A stretch of DNA of 64,000 nucleotides from contig JAFRZX010000101.1 of the NCBI GenBank assembly GCA_017442315.1, positions 1 to 64,000 on the forward strand, in the 5' to 3' direction. The notes below the pieces were generated by a model, which did not search any database, was not told where the DNA came from, and saw only the letters and a list, made by a program, of their open reading frames with translations. Position 1 is the first letter of the stretch; each line of letters starts with the position of its first letter. This DNA comes from Bacteroidales bacterium (GTDB taxonomy: Bacteria > Bacteroidota > Bacteroidia > Bacteroidales > UBA932). Of this stretch, positions 54,607-64,000 are shown one piece after another. The position numbers were made by a program, and so were the translations under genes.

Positions 54607-55322
54607 GAAATATTGAATGAAGAAACGATGAGTCGGATCTGTTCTTTTGTCAACACCTCTCTTTCATATTGTTCTCTTATGGAATGGAAACGATGGCAGT
54701 CAGAGCCGACTTCCGAATAAAAGCCGTTTCTGAGCATCCATTCTGCTCTGCTGTAGGCAGACTCACCATAAAAGCCCAATATGGATGGAAGGTTGAGCTG
54801 GAAATGTATTCCCAGCTGTCTTAATCTTTCGTAATCGGCCTCTTTAAGATATCGATAGCGTTCAGGATGTGCAAGCAAAGGTCTGTAGCCAGCACTCTGA
54901 AGTTCTCTAAGGATCTCATAGAGATTGACCGGTGGAGTCCATGTGGAAGTCTCTACCAAAATGGTGGAATCCTCCATGGTCAGAAGGTCACGGGCTCTGA
55001 AACGTTCCTCAAAGAGCGTGTCCAACATGTATTCGGCTGCGAGGTGGAGTCTGACTCCACCCTTATATGCAGCCTGAAGTTTTTCAAATTCAGTTTCAAG
55101 ATAAGACGTAGCATTTGGCATATCCTCCATGATATGAGGCGTACACCACACGTCTGTCACACCCAGGGATTCTTCATATTCAAGGACGGCAAGGGCATCC
55201 GTCAAGGTACGTATACCATCATCAACACCAGGAAGCAGATGTGTATGACGGTCTGTCCTGCCTTTCAGGAAGGATGTGTCCGCAAGAGAAATTCTCTTGA
55301 TGAATATGTCAAGAAGCCCCAT
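54600..55322 (-). CDS. PHP-type protein-tyrosine phosphatase (CpsB/YwqE-like)
   Basis: 240 residues. TDRHTHLLPGVDDG (metal-binding HxH), WCTPHIMEDM, LAHPERYRYL and VGSDCHRF form the PHP metal centre of CpsB/YwqE/CapC phosphatases, which dephosphorylate the Wzc-type tyrosine kinase and so control chain length and export. Ends with a palindromic region; starts 14 bases after wzc. Confidence 0.92.
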   Translation of the reverse strand: MGLLDIFIKRISLADTSFLKGRTDRHTHLLPGVDDGIRTLTDALAVLEYEESLGVTDVWCTPHIMEDMPNATSYLETEFEKLQAAYKGGVRLHLAAEYMLDTLFEERFRARDLLTMEDSTILVETSTWTPPVNLYEILRELQSAGYRPLLAHPERYRYLKEADYERLRQLGIHFQLNLPSILGFYGESAYSRAEWMLRNGFYSEVGSDCHRFHSIREQYEREVLTKEQIRLIVSSFNISR

Positions 55323-55336
55323 TTTCAGTATGAAAA

Positions 55337-57700
55337 TCAGTTTTCGTCATTTGAATAGCCGTAGCCATATCCATAACCGGCCTTACCATAACCATATTTC
55401 TTATACTGAAGCTCGACGCCATTGAGGATAAGGGCCATATGGCTGAACTTTTCCGAACGGTAAAGTTCCTCGATTACAGGAAGGACAGCCTTGTTGATGA
55501 GGTTCGCTCTCATGACAAGGACGGTCATGTCCACATATTCCGTTACAATATTGGAATCGGCAACTATGTCAATCGGAGGACAGTCAAGGAAGATATAATC
55601 ATATTCCGTTCTCATCTGTTCCAGCATCTTGACGAATCTCTTGCTGAGCAGAAGCTCTGTCGGATTCGGAGGAAGCGTACCTACAGGAAGGACGTAGAGA
55701 TTATCTGAAACATGGTCTACACATTCCTGATAACTGTCTGACTTACCGTTGAGATATGCAGCCACTCCGCTATGATTGATATTCAATGACTTGCTCAGAG
55801 ACGCTTTCCTGAGGTCAAGGTCCACTAGAAGTACCTTGGAATCCTTGAGAGCCATGCTCGCAGCCATATTCATGATAGAGAATGTCTTTCCTGCTCCCGG
55901 ATTGAACGAAGTGAACATGATAACCTTTGATGACTCATTCTTTCCTATCATCAGGTCGACATTTGTACGAAGCACACGGAATGCCTCGTTCATCATGTCT
56001 CTCTTGCCTTGTTCCACAATGATTGGAGATTCTGCAAGATTCCTTGTCTTGGAAGTGAATTGCGGGATTTCCGCTAGGAAAGGAACAGAGAGATGTCCGA
56101 GATCGGCCTTGTTCTTGACTGATGTATCAAGCATCTTCTTCAGGAAGAAGAAAGCAAACGGAATTCCGCATCCCAGCACAAGAGCAGCAAAAAGTATCAT
56201 CATCTTATTTGGAGCTACAGGACTACCCGAACCGTTAGGAGTCATGATGACACGGGTATTACCAACATTGACAAGGGCAGCAAGTTCATTTTCTTCACGT
56301 TTCTGAAGAAGGAACATATAGAGTTGCTGGGTTATCTGCTGCTGACGCTCTATTGAAAGGAGCTGGAGTTCCTGACCTGAGCTGGAGGACATCCTTTCGA
56401 GAATCTGCTTTTCCTGACTGTCTATCTTCGACAGTTGGAGTTCCAAGGTCGTGATAAGGTTCTCGATTGAACGCAGGACAGCGGAACGGATTGCCGCAAG
56501 AGCCGAATTAAGATCGGCGATCAGAGGGTTGTTCTCTCCACTGCCGGTAAGAAGCCTGTCGCGCTGAAGGACGATATCATTATATTCACCGATCTGGGCT
56601 TCTACAGAAGAGCTGGTAAGACCAAGATTGGAAGGGATAAGGCTCATGCTGTTGGCCGGATCATTGAGATAATCCTTGATGAACTGAGCAATGGAGAGCT
56701 GATTGTTGACCTCGAATGCCTTGGTAGCATAATGACTGGATTCATCGAGATAAGTCTGGGCTACAGCCTTTATATCTGTCAGATTATTGCTTGACTTATA
56801 GTTCTTCAAGGCATCCTCTACAGTAGCAAGCTCCTTCTCGATGATCACCAGACGCTCATTGATGAACTCTGTAGTATTGATTGCGGATCTGTTCTTGTTG
56901 TTGATCCATACCTCATTGTAGACATCGATGAGTGTGTTGAGCACAGCAGATGAACGGTTTGGATAGGTATCGTTCATTGAAAGCACTATCACGGAAGATT
57001 CCTTGCCTGAAAGGGAAATGTTGAGCTTTGAGCAATAGGCTTTGGCTGTCGCCATGCTGTTGGCCCATGATATTCTGATTGCATCATCAAAATTCTCAAT
57101 GTTTTCTGTCGGGTAAATGATCACAGCACCGACTGGAGTCTGAAGGGTATCACCAAGCCTTCCGGAAACCTTAACCTTGACTTTCTCACCCTTGATCATG
57201 AAATCTGACAGTTCAACATTTCCGTCCTTTCTGTTTTCGATTTCAAATGAAAAGCCTGAATGCGGATTATCTCCGGCAAGACGCATTTCCACAGGAGAGT
57301 TCCTGTAAAGTTCAACCTTTCTGAGGAACTGCTGCTCCACATATCTTGTTTCAAGTCCGAGACGTTCGACAACAGTCTGCATCAGGTCCGGAGAAGAGAA
57401 AGCTTCTATCTCGTTTTCGACGCTGTTGAAACTGCGGAGCCTCATCATACCTGCTGACGCAACACCAAGATTACGCATGGTCGCATCCTGATTACTTTCG
57501 TCAATCAGGACCTTTGCCTTTCGGTTATAGGTGTCTGGAGTACGGTAAAGATAAATGCCGGCAAAAAAGATGCATACCGCCACAGATATCACATACCACC
57601 ATTTATTGTCCCATATCATTGCCCACAGGTCTGCAAGCTGTATGGCATTTTCTTCTTCACGCTGAAATGTCTGGGAGTTGTTGTAATTGTTTTCTGCCAT
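55337..57700 (-). CDS. wzc: Wzc-type tyrosine autokinase / chain-length regulator
   Basis: 787 residues. An N-terminal Wzz domain between two membrane helices (about residues 29-51 and 505-525) with a periplasmic coiled-coil-rich part, then a cytoplasmic BY-kinase: VIMFTSFNPGAGKTFSIMNMA (Walker A), VLLVDLDLRKASLSKSL (Walker A') and YDYIFLDCPPIDIVADS (Walker B). The C-terminus is a tyrosine cluster (KKYGYGKAGYGYGYGYSNDEN), the autophosphorylation tail. Controls polymerisation and export with Wza. Confidence 0.95.
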   Translation of the reverse strand: MAENNYNNSQTFQREEENAIQLADLWAMIWDNKWWYVISVAVCIFFAGIYLYRTPDTYNRKAKVLIDESNQDATMRNLGVASAGMMRLRSFNSVENEIEAFSSPDLMQTVVERLGLETRYVEQQFLRKVELYRNSPVEMRLAGDNPHSGFSFEIENRKDGNVELSDFMIKGEKVKVKVSGRLGDTLQTPVGAVIIYPTENIENFDDAIRISWANSMATAKAYCSKLNISLSGKESSVIVLSMNDTYPNRSSAVLNTLIDVYNEVWINNKNRSAINTTEFINERLVIIEKELATVEDALKNYKSSNNLTDIKAVAQTYLDESSHYATKAFEVNNQLSIAQFIKDYLNDPANSMSLIPSNLGLTSSSVEAQIGEYNDIVLQRDRLLTGSGENNPLIADLNSALAAIRSAVLRSIENLITTLELQLSKIDSQEKQILERMSSSSGQELQLLSIERQQQITQQLYMFLLQKREENELAALVNVGNTRVIMTPNGSGSPVAPNKMMILFAALVLGCGIPFAFFFLKKMLDTSVKNKADLGHLSVPFLAEIPQFTSKTRNLAESPIIVEQGKRDMMNEAFRVLRTNVDLMIGKNESSKVIMFTSFNPGAGKTFSIMNMAASMALKDSKVLLVDLDLRKASLSKSLNINHSGVAAYLNGKSDSYQECVDHVSDNLYVLPVGTLPPNPTELLLSKRFVKMLEQMRTEYDYIFLDCPPIDIVADSNIVTEYVDMTVLVMRANLINKAVLPVIEELYRSEKFSHMALILNGVELQYKKYGYGKAGYGYGYGYSNDEN

Positions 57701-57712
57701 GGGTCTATAGTC

Positions 57713-58531
57713 TTATTGATCCAACCTTATTATTCCAACAATCAGTGATGCAAGAGAAACCAGAAGAGAACCTCCTGACACAAAAATGCTTGTCATTCTG
57801 AGGGTCTTGTCGTCAGTAGTTGACTGACGTGCCTTGATCTCGCTAGGCTGCACATATACTACGTCGTTCTGCTGAAGATAGTATGCAGAAGAATTGAAGA
57901 GACTGACATCACACAGATTCACTTCATACATGGTCCTTTTGCCGTCACGTTCACGTATCACGCATACATTTTCACGTTGTCCGAAGATCGTAAGGTCTTT
58001 TGCGAGAGAAATCGCCTGAAGAATAGTGACCTTGTCGCCTTCAATCGTATAGGTTCCGGGATTATTGACCTCACCGATTACAGATACCTTGAAGTTCAAG
58101 AATTCGACTGTCACCACGGCATCAGACAGAAGTCCACCGTCAAGAAGCTTTTTCTTTATCAGTTCGGAAAGTTCCCAACGGGTGAGACCTGCAACCTTGA
58201 TAGGACCAAGAACAGGAAAATCGATGTACCCAGCATTATCTACAACATAGCCCAGCAGACGCTGCTGACCAGCTCCTGACACAACTTCAGAACCAGCCTG
58301 ATAGCTTATAACAGGAAGATTGAACATAGAGACAAGTTCTGGATTTCTGCTTGAAACTACGATTGAAAGCATATCCTTAGGCTGGATAACGATGCCGGCA
58401 TGCTTATCGATGGCTTCCGGATCATCTACAACCCTGTTCTGAAAATAGGCGATATCCTTCACAGGAGCGCATGAAGAAAATGCCACTAGCGCAACAAAAA
58501 ACGCCACTAAGAGTTTTCTTTTTGATGTCAT
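57713..58531 (-). CDS. wza: Wza-type outer-membrane polysaccharide export lipoprotein
   Basis: 272 residues. Lipoprotein signal (LLVAFFVALVAFSSC, Cys21), then the poly-export domain (IVIQPKDMLSIVVSSRNPELVSMF) and an SLBB domain (VSVIGEVNNPGTYTIEGDKVTILQAISLAKDL); a hydrophobic C-terminal helix (TSIFVSGGSLLVSLASLIVGII) near the end matches Bacteroidales members. First gene of the capsule operon, 12 bases ahead of wzc and preceded by a consensus promoter. Confidence 0.93.
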   Translation of the reverse strand: MTSKRKLLVAFFVALVAFSSCAPVKDIAYFQNRVVDDPEAIDKHAGIVIQPKDMLSIVVSSRNPELVSMFNLPVISYQAGSEVVSGAGQQRLLGYVVDNAGYIDFPVLGPIKVAGLTRWELSELIKKKLLDGGLLSDAVVTVEFLNFKVSVIGEVNNPGTYTIEGDKVTILQAISLAKDLTIFGQRENVCVIRERDGKRTMYEVNLCDVSLFNSSAYYLQQNDVVYVQPSEIKARQSTTDDKTLRMTSIFVSGGSLLVSLASLIVGIIRLDQ

Positions 58532-58567
58532 ATTTAATGTATATTATTCACAAAGGTATATTATGCA

Positions 58568-58599
58568 CAAAGGTAGAAATATTTATCTTTAAATCCAAA
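58568..58599 (-). promoter_or_regulatory. Bacteroides-type promoter of the capsule operon
   Basis: On the minus strand: TTTG (58599-58596), a 20-base spacer, TACCTTTG (58575-58568). A second TACCTTTG copy lies at 58558-58551 without its own -33. The wza ATG is at 58531. No inverted repeats flank the promoter, so it does not look like an invertible capsule promoter. Confidence 0.8.
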
Positions 58600-58637
58600 G
58601 TATAAATCCATAGATAAAGAAACTAGAAATACAGCAA

Positions 58638-58690
58638 AAATAATTAAACACAATTTCAAACAATACATTTGAAATTGTGTTTAATTATTT
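58638..58690 (-). terminator. Terminator hairpin after tmRNA
   Basis: A 23-bp perfect inverted repeat (58638-58660 with 58668-58690) with loop CAATACA, starting 27 bases after the tmRNA end; on the minus strand it ends in TTTTTGCTG. It isolates the tmRNA from the wza promoter. Confidence 0.85.
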
Positions 58691-58716
58691 AATATACTGA
58701 TAATCAGCCCATTTTG

Positions 58717-59112
58717 TGGAGATGGGCGGACTCGAACCGCCGTCCAAACACCGCACCAGAAAGCTTTCTACACGCTTAGTCTGACTTTGATTTTCGACCA
58801 AAGGCTGCCGTCCGACAGGCTACCGATGGCTTATCCTTTAAGTCTTGGCGGAGTTTAAAGGAGTCGCTCCGGGCATCCGGTTTGGATCATACCCCATATT
58901 CCAGTCATAACCGGCCTAAAGACTGGAGGGATACTCGTCGGCGAGGTAGCCTTGACCCCGCGGATTAAGGTAGTGTGCTTAGCAGACTACGCAGCGAGTG
59001 CATAAGAGTTGTTGCCAACTAATTGTTTGAAAGCTGAGATTTACGGGCAAACTTCCGACGCCCGGCGTGCTTACCATCCAATGTCTGATGCTGTCAAAAC
59101 CAAAACATCCCC
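58717..59112 (-). ncRNA. ssrA: Transfer-messenger RNA
   Basis: About 396 bases. The 5' end GGGGATGTTTTGGTTTTGAC and the 3' end GGTTCGAGTCCGCCCATCTCC (T-arm plus acceptor) form the tRNA-like domain: the acceptor stem GGGGATG pairs with CATCTCC with one G-U. CCA is not encoded. The tag reading frame at 59016-58987 is GGC AAC AAC TCT TAT GCA CTC GCT GCG TAG, giving GNNSYALAA, the usual Bacteroidota-type degron end ALAA. Rescues stalled ribosomes by trans-translation with SmpB. Confidence 0.95.
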
Positions 59113-59192
59113 ATATCACATAGCATTGGACAAATAATTTGCCGAAACATTTTACAAAGATACACAATTTCTCTATAAAATCATAAATAAAA

Positions 59193-59223
59193 TTTGCTAT
59201 TGATAAAAAAGTGCGTATATTTG
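59193..59223 (+). promoter_or_regulatory. Bacteroides-type promoter of tRNA-Val
   Basis: TTTG (59193-59196), a 19-base spacer, TATATTTG (59216-59223), then the tRNA starts 12 bases later. Confidence 0.8.
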
Positions 59224-59234
59224 CAATCCTGTTT

Positions 59235-59309
59235 GGGAGCATAGCTCAGTTGGTTTAGAGCATCTGCCTTACAAGCAGAGGGTCGGGGGTTCGACTCCCT
59301 CTGCTCCCA
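59235..59309 (+). tRNA. tRNA-Val (anticodon TAC)
   Basis: 75-base cloverleaf: acceptor GGGAGCA/TGCTCCC, D-arm AGCTCAGTTGGTTTAGAGC, anticodon stem TCTGC/GCAGA with loop CTTACAA, T-arm GGGGGTTCGACTCCC. CCA is not encoded. Followed directly by a terminator hairpin. Confidence 0.97.
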
Positions 59310-59318
59310 CTAAAAACG

Positions 59319-59355
59319 AAATGCCTTTTCAGAATCTCTGAAAAGGCATTTTTCT
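59319..59355. terminator. Bidirectional terminator between tRNA-Val and bactofilin
   Basis: 15-bp perfect stem AAATGCCTTTTCAGA / TCTGAAAAGGCATTT with a 3-base loop ATC; T-runs follow in both directions (TTTTTCT on plus, CGTTTTTA on minus). Confidence 0.88.
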
Positions 59356-59397
59356 ATTCATCCAAACCCACGTTCAGTGGGACAGCTATCCGACAGA

Positions 59398-59817
59398 TTA
59401 GTTAGTCCGCACTTGCTGAGAGGCAACTGAAGGATTGGAAACTGCAACACCTGTAACCTTATCAAAATCTGCTTCTGTAATCATCCTGCAACCACCATTG
59501 AATGTAGCTCCAAGCTCTACGGAAAGTTTTCTGATATGAAGATTGCCATTAACATGACATCCTTCCTTAAGAGACAAGGTATCCTTGACGAATACATTGC
59601 CTTCAACCTTTCCCCACAGATCGATATTCTCGCACACAATATCACCTTTAATCAGAGCGCTCTCTCCGATTACCACACGTCCCTTGCTCTGAACCTTACC
59701 CTCAAACGTACCGTCTATACGGATATCATAAGGAGATGATATTTCACCTTTGATGACTGTGCCTGCAGAAATCCTGCTGATGGAATTGACATTTACTACT
59801 GGGTCAACCTTTGCCAT
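59398..59817 (-). CDS. Bactofilin
   Basis: 139 residues. ISRISAGTVIKGEISSPYDIRIDGTFEGKVQSKGRVVIGESALIKGDIVCENIDLWGKVEGNVFVKDTL is the bactofilin right-handed beta-helix (DUF583) repeat. Polymerising cytoskeletal protein that helps place cell-wall or surface machinery. Starts 90 bases after secA on the same strand, and ends at the bidirectional terminator. Confidence 0.93.
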   Translation of the reverse strand: MAKVDPVVNVNSISRISAGTVIKGEISSPYDIRIDGTFEGKVQSKGRVVIGESALIKGDIVCENIDLWGKVEGNVFVKDTLSLKEGCHVNGNLHIRKLSVELGATFNGGCRMITEADFDKVTGVAVSNPSVASQQVRTN

Positions 59818-59907
59818 AATCGTATATATTTTAATTATTTAAATCAAAGTATCTCAAGTGATGCAAAAAAAGACTTAATAACTTGAGCAACTGTTACCTA
59901 CACATCA

Positions 59908-62900
59908 CTATAGTCCTTTTCCATGGCAGTTCTTGAATTTCTTACCGGAACCGCATGGACAAGGATCATTTCTTCCGACCTGCTTCTCAACATGTACTGG
60001 AGCATTGCTCTTGGCCTGGCCACTATTGGTAACCAGGTCTGTACGCGAAGTCTGCATCTGACTCATATCTACCCCGCGACGTTGAGCAGGCATATTACGG
60101 GTAGGCTTTGCTGCGTCTCTAAGAGGTATATATGCCCTGAGGAGGAAAGAAAGAACATTCTTGTTAAGTTCTTCCAGCATCTGACTGAAGAGGTTGAAAC
60201 TCTCGAACTTATAAATGAGAAGAGGATCCTTCTGCTCATAGGTTGCATTTTGAACGGACTGTTTCAGATCGTCCATGTCACGCAGGTGCTCCTTCCATTT
60301 ATCATCGATTTCAAAGAGAGTAATGGTCTTGCTCAGCATCCTTGCTATCTCCTTGCAATCCGACTCATAAGCTTTCTTCAGGTCTATAGGCAGATTAAGT
60401 CCCTTCCTGCCGTCTGTAATCGGTATGTATATCCTGGCATCAACAGCACCCTGCTTCTCATACAGATCCTTGATGAAAGGCATTGATTTCTGAGCCATAG
60501 TATCCATACGGCGCTGGTAAGTCTCAAGCATATGTTCCTGGAGCTTATCAACAAGATCAGACGGTCTGGCATGTGAATAGAATTCTGCATCGAATCCAAG
60601 ATCTACAGAAAGAGACATCATGACCATCTCTGAAAAATCTTCGTAAGTCATTCCTTCTGCTCTGTCTACAAGAATCTGAGCGATATCCTGCATCATGTTC
60701 ATCACGTCAATCTCTACCCTTTCGCCTGACAATGCATTACGTCTCTTGGTGTAAATCACCTCTCTCTGAGAATTCATCACATCATCATATTCGAGGAGCC
60801 TCTTACGGATACCGAAGTTATTTTCCTCAACTTTCTTCTGAGCCTGCTCAATGCGGCTGCTGAGCATAGACGCTTCGAGCGCCTCATCATCAGGAAGCCC
60901 AAGTCTGTCTACCATACCGGCAATTTTCTCAGAACCGAACAGACGCATGAGCTTGTCTTCAAGAGAGACATAGAAAACAGACGAGCCCGGATCGCCCTGA
61001 CGTCCGGAACGTCCGCGGAGCTGTCTGTCCACACGACGGCTGTCATGACGTTCGGTACCTATGACGGCAAGTCCACCGGCTGCCTTCACCTCATCCGGCA
61101 GCTTGATGTCAGTACCACGACCAGCCATATTGGTTGCAATGGTCACAGTACCTGCTTTTCCTGCATGCGCTACAACCTCGGCCTCACGAGCATGCTGCTT
61201 GGCATTAAGGACCTGATGCTGTATGCCACGAAGACGCAGCATTCTGCTAAGCAGTTCGGACGTTTCCACATCTGCCGTACCGACAAGCACAGGACGGCCC
61301 TCTTTGATAAGTTCGCCGATCTTGTTGATGACAGCATCGAACTTAGCCTTCTTTGTCTTATAGATGAGGTCATTGTTGTCTACACGGGCAATTGGTCTGT
61401 TGGTCGGAATCACCACCACGTCAAGCTTATATATTGACCAGAATTCTCCTGCTTCAGTCTCTGCAGTACCTGTCATGCCGGCAAGCTTATGGTACATACG
61501 GAAATAGTTCTGAAGAGTGATGGTAGCAAATGTCTGCGTTGCAGCCTCCACCTTTACATTTTCCTTTGCCTCTACTGCCTGATGCAGACCGTCGCTCCAA
61601 CGCCTTCCTTCCATAATACGTCCAGTCTGCTCATCAACTATCTTGATTTTGCCGTCCGCAATGATATAGTCGATTTCCTTATCGAACATTGTGTAGGCTT
61701 TAAGGAGCTGGTTTACAGTATGCACACGTTCCGATTTGAGTGCAAAATCAGCCAGAATCTCATCTTTCCTGACCTGCTTCTGTTCAACAGTCAGTTCAGA
61801 ATTCTTCTGTACTTCCGCTATAGCAGCACCTACATCAGGAAGAACGAAGAAATCTGACTCTGACAGATTGGCCGTGATAAGATCCCGTCCCTTATCTGTC
61901 ATATCCACAGAGTGCTGCTTCTCATTGATGACGAAATACAGTTCATCTGTGATAAAAGGCATTTCACGTTCGTTATCCTGAATATAGTAGTTTTCAACCT
62001 TCTGAAGAAGCTGTTTCATGCCAGGTTCACTAAGGAACTTAATGAGAGGCTTGTATTTTGGATATCCCTTGAATGCTCTGAACAGTAGTACGCCACCATC
62101 TTTTTCATTCCCTTCCGCAATCAGTTTCCTAGCCTCATTGAGCAATGAATTGACCAAGGTCTTCTGGTTATTGTATAGCCTTTCAACAAGAGGCTTGAAC
62201 TCCATGAACTGCTGGTCCTCACCTTTAGGTACAGGTCCTGATATGATAAGTGGAGTACGGGCATCGTCGATAAGCACCGAGTCCACCTCATCGACAATAG
62301 CAAAGTGATGCTTGCGCTGAACAAGATCACCCATGGACATAGCCATATTGTCACGAAGGTAGTCAAAACCGAATTCGTTGTTGGTTCCGAAAGTAATGTT
62401 GCATGCATATGCTTTCCTTCTTGCTTCACTGTTAGGCTGATGCTTGTCGATACAGTCTACAGAAAGTCCGTGGAACATATAAAGAGGTCCCATCCATTCG
62501 GAGTCACGCTTCGAGAGATAGTCATTGACAGTTACCACATGAACTCCCTTTCCTGCCAAGGCATTAAGGAAAACCGGAAGGGTAGCCACAAGAGTCTTTC
62601 CTTCTCCTGTCGCCATCTCTGCAATCTTTCCTTGATGCAGTACGATACCACCGATGAGCTGTACATCATAATGTACCATATCCCATGTGATCTCGTTTCC
62701 TCCAGCCATCCAATGATTCTTCCATAGCGCATAGTCGCCTTCAATTGTGACAAACTCCTTGGTAGCACTGAGGTTACGGTCAAATTCCGTCGCTTTTACT
62801 TTTACGACAGGGTTTTCCTTGAATCGGCGTGCTGTTGACTTCATTATGGCGAAGGCATCAGGGAGAATCTCGTCAAGCACTTTCTCTATAGTCTCATCAA

Positions 62901-63186
62901 CCTTCTTTACAAGCTTGTCCGATTCTGTAGCAAGAGCCTCCTTTCTGGTCACCGGTATATCCGTCTCCAGTTCCTCCTTTATCTGAGCTATTCTTGCCTC
63001 ATCTTCAGCTATAGCTGTTCTGATGCGATCCTTCAGTTCGTCACATTCTGCTCGGAGCTGGTCATCAGAAAGGATGTCTATCCTCTTATAAGCCTCAAGA
63101 ACCTTGTCAAGCATCGGCCTGAGGGCCTTCATATCCCTGTCGGCCTTCGAGCCAAAAATCTTTTTAAAAACGTCTGCAAATGACAT
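59908..63186 (-). CDS. secA: Preprotein translocase ATPase SecA
   Basis: 1092 residues from ATG 63186 ([20 protein letters not shown]); the open frame continues to 63243 but that extension is not family-like. [18 protein letters not shown] (Walker A), [23 protein letters not shown] (DEVD box), [15 protein letters not shown] and [13 protein letters not shown] (motif VI) are all present. Ends with the zinc-binding SEC-C motif [17 protein letters not shown]. About 200 residues longer than E. coli SecA through internal insertions, as usual in Bacteroidota. Drives Sec-dependent export. Confidence 0.98.
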   Translation of the reverse strand: MSFADVFKKIFGSKADRDMKALRPMLDKVLEAYKRIDILSDDQLRAECDELKDRIRTAIAEDEARIAQIKEELETDIPVTRKEALATESDKLVKKVDETIEKVLDEILPDAFAIMKSTARRFKENPVVKVKATEFDRNLSATKEFVTIEGDYALWKNHWMAGGNEITWDMVHYDVQLIGGIVLHQGKIAEMATGEGKTLVATLPVFLNALAGKGVHVVTVNDYLSKRDSEWMGPLYMFHGLSVDCIDKHQPNSEARRKAYACNITFGTNNEFGFDYLRDNMAMSMGDLVQRKHHFAIVDEVDSVLIDDARTPLIISGPVPKGEDQQFMEFKPLVERLYNNQKTLVNSLLNEARKLIAEGNEKDGGVLLFRAFKGYPKYKPLIKFLSEPGMKQLLQKVENYYIQDNEREMPFITDELYFVINEKQHSVDMTDKGRDLITANLSESDFFVLPDVGAAIAEVQKNSELTVEQKQVRKDEILADFALKSERVHTVNQLLKAYTMFDKEIDYIIADGKIKIVDEQTGRIMEGRRWSDGLHQAVEAKENVKVEAATQTFATITLQNYFRMYHKLAGMTGTAETEAGEFWSIYKLDVVVIPTNRPIARVDNNDLIYKTKKAKFDAVINKIGELIKEGRPVLVGTADVETSELLSRMLRLRGIQHQVLNAKQHAREAEVVAHAGKAGTVTIATNMAGRGTDIKLPDEVKAAGGLAVIGTERHDSRRVDRQLRGRSGRQGDPGSSVFYVSLEDKLMRLFGSEKIAGMVDRLGLPDDEALEASMLSSRIEQAQKKVEENNFGIRKRLLEYDDVMNSQREVIYTKRRNALSGERVEIDVMNMMQDIAQILVDRAEGMTYEDFSEMVMMSLSVDLGFDAEFYSHARPSDLVDKLQEHMLETYQRRMDTMAQKSMPFIKDLYEKQGAVDARIYIPITDGRKGLNLPIDLKKAYESDCKEIARMLSKTITLFEIDDKWKEHLRDMDDLKQSVQNATYEQKDPLLIYKFESFNLFSQMLEELNKNVLSFLLRAYIPLRDAAKPTRNMPAQRRGVDMSQMQTSRTDLVTNSGQAKSNAPVHVEKQVGRNDPCPCGSGKKFKNCHGKGL

Positions 63187-63212
63187 ATGCCTATATTTTA
63201 TTATCCGTAAAA

Positions 63213-63247
63213 CAGGTTGTCTGCACACAATGTATGCGAACAACCTG
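63213..63247. promoter_or_regulatory. Inverted repeat in the secA leader
   Basis: CAGGTTGT (63213-63220) and ACAACCTG (63240-63247), 8-bp arms around 19 bases, just downstream of the -7 element. Could form a leader hairpin or bind a regulator; function unknown. Confidence 0.4.
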
Positions 63248-63279
63248 CAAATATAATTACATTTGACGATTTACACAAA
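63248..63279 (-). promoter_or_regulatory. Bacteroides-type promoter of secA
   Basis: Minus strand: TTTG (63279-63276), a 20-base spacer, TATATTTG (63255-63248). Lies 62 bases upstream of the secA ATG and directly after the upstream gene's stop region. Confidence 0.8.
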
Positions 63280-63304
63280 ATTAATGCAAGTGCATGCTAA
63301 ATTG

Positions 63305-64000
63305 TCAGAAACGGAGTCCTATACTGACATAAAACTGCTGGCGGCGCATCTTGAGTTCTGACTCAAGCTCTCCCTTCGTCCTGTTGACCAGTCCCCAATC
63401 ATATCCGATATGAACCTCCAGCACATCAAAGAATTCTGCACCCACAGCTCCTCCGGCAAGGACATCGAAACGGTCATATCCGATTCCTGGAAGCTTTGAT
63501 CCGAACCATTCCTCAACAGCCGGAGCAAGATTGTCGGTGGAGTTCATTTCACATTTATAATAATCATATGTCAGAGCAGCAGTACTTCCGTCAGGAAGGC
63601 GTGTACGGTAAGTCAGGTCCGAAGCCACTCCTGCCACAAAAGTAGGACCTCCATAAAGAAAAACATCAATATCCCTGGCAACATTGAACACATATTTCAA
63701 CCTGACAGGGACACTTAGCATATGTTCCGAACGGTCTCCCACTACCCTAAGTCCGAAAATGTCATCTCTTCTGTTCTCATTAAGCCAGGTATAATAAAGC
63801 CCTGTCTCCAGATACAGAGCATCCTTTATAAGAGAAATGTCATGGTTAAGTCCAACATAAAGACCGTTAAGCCCTTCCTTCTGAATGACATCATCTGTCA
63901 CCCAGTCAACGGTACGGTAAGCAGAATGTACATATCCGAAGGTAATACCGGTACCGACATCTCTTCCGGCAAAGGGATTCCTCCACCTTCCGGCATTTGC
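63305..64000 (-). CDS. Outer-membrane beta-barrel protein, C-terminal part (5' end outside window)
   Basis: 232 residues visible; the frame is open to the window edge, with codons upstream of the GTG at 63901 continuing in a barrel-like pattern (for example GTGITFGYVHSAYRTVDWVTD). Alternating hydrophobic strands such as LNGLYVGLNHDISLIKDALYLETGLYYTWLNE and the ending RRQQFYVSIGLRF with a terminal Phe are typical of the PorT/OmpW-like OMP_b-brl group. Probably an envelope protein; specific function unknown. It ends about 120 bases before the secA ATG. Confidence 0.85.
   Translation of the reverse strand, partial: ANAGRWRNPFAGRDVGTGITFGYVHSAYRTVDWVTDDVIQKEGLNGLYVGLNHDISLIKDALYLETGLYYTWLNENRRDDIFGLRVVGDRSEHMLSVPVRLKYVFNVARDIDVFLYGGPTFVAGVASDLTYRTRLPDGSTAALTYDYYKCEMNSTDNLAPAVEEWFGSKLPGIGYDRFDVLAGGAVGAEFFDVLEVHIGYDWGLVNRTKGELESELKMRRQQFYVSIGLRF

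Noticed and set aside
58551..58600. Invertible capsule promoter
   Set aside because: No inverted repeats flank the promoter; the only large inverted repeat (58638-58690) is a terminator-type hairpin with a 7-base loop.
58717..59112. Integration site of a mobile element at the tmRNA 3' end
   Set aside because: No integrase gene and no second copy of the tmRNA 3' end were seen in the window.

Overview
The window looks like chromosomal DNA of a Bacteroidales bacterium (phylum Bacteroidota). Supporting signs are several promoters of the Bacteroides type (TTTG, a 19-20 base spacer, then TAnnTTTG), A-rich leaders in place of Shine-Dalgarno sites, a UpxY/NusG-like regulator in the capsule locus, a SecA of about 1090 residues, DUF3244 and TPR-lipoprotein genes, and a tmRNA tag ending YALAA. 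The genus cannot be fixed from this sequence. Nearly all genes from 4.5 kb to the right edge are on the minus strand.

Layout, left to right: (1) 0-4.6 kb, plus strand: the tail of a DUF234-type ATPase, a decayed YdeI/OmpD-like gene, the glutamate-dependent acid resistance pair gadB-gadC, and a TauE/SafE-type permease. (2) 4.6-8.1 kb: a small secreted protein, manC and ugd (nucleotide sugar synthesis), and a NYN-domain nuclease-like protein. (3) 8.2-25.3 kb: an accessory block rich in predicted defence genes. It holds a RADAR-like operon (rdrA ATPase, then rdrB adenosine deaminase in two reading frames) whose last gene encodes a TIR-STING protein, then a DUF3244/TPR-lipoprotein pair, a SIR2-like protein, and a five-gene run with a 1654-residue membrane P-loop NTPase, two small unknown genes, a nucleotidyltransferase-fold protein and a WbuC-type cupin. 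(4) 25.4-58.5 kb: a capsular/exopolysaccharide locus read right to left from a consensus promoter at 58.6 kb: wza, wzc, PHP phosphatase, upxY, membrane 4,6-dehydratase, fnlA-fnlB-fnlC (UDP-L-FucNAc synthesis), an inserted ATPase and an XRE/ImmA/PIN cassette, wzx, a four-gene cassette that looks like synthesis and transfer of a CMP-activated keto-deoxy sugar acid, an asparagine-synthase-like enzyme, wzy, several glycosyltransferases, an acetyltransferase, two tandem ATP-grasp enzymes, the initiating sugar transferase, a WbuB-like glycosyltransferase, a DegT-type aminotransferase and a second ugd. (5) 58.7-64 kb: tmRNA, tRNA-Val(TAC), bactofilin, secA and the C-terminal part of an outer-membrane beta-barrel protein.

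How it fits together: Fnl enzymes, the 4,6-dehydratase, both Ugd copies, ManC and the aminotransferase supply activated sugars; the PF02397 transferase starts the repeat unit on the lipid carrier; glycosyltransferases extend it; Wzx, Wzy, Wzc, Wza and the phosphatase flip, polymerise and export it, probably under UpxY antitermination. WbuC and the WbuB-like transferase, typical partners of L-FucNAc loci, lie far from fnlABC, so the locus has probably been rearranged by insertions.

The most striking points are the RADAR operon ending in a TIR-STING gene with no cyclic-dinucleotide synthase visible in the window, the reading-frame break that splits rdrB between its metal-binding motifs, short palindromic elements that sit in frame inside capsule genes, and the aldolase/cytidylyltransferase/sugar-kinase/transferase cassette.
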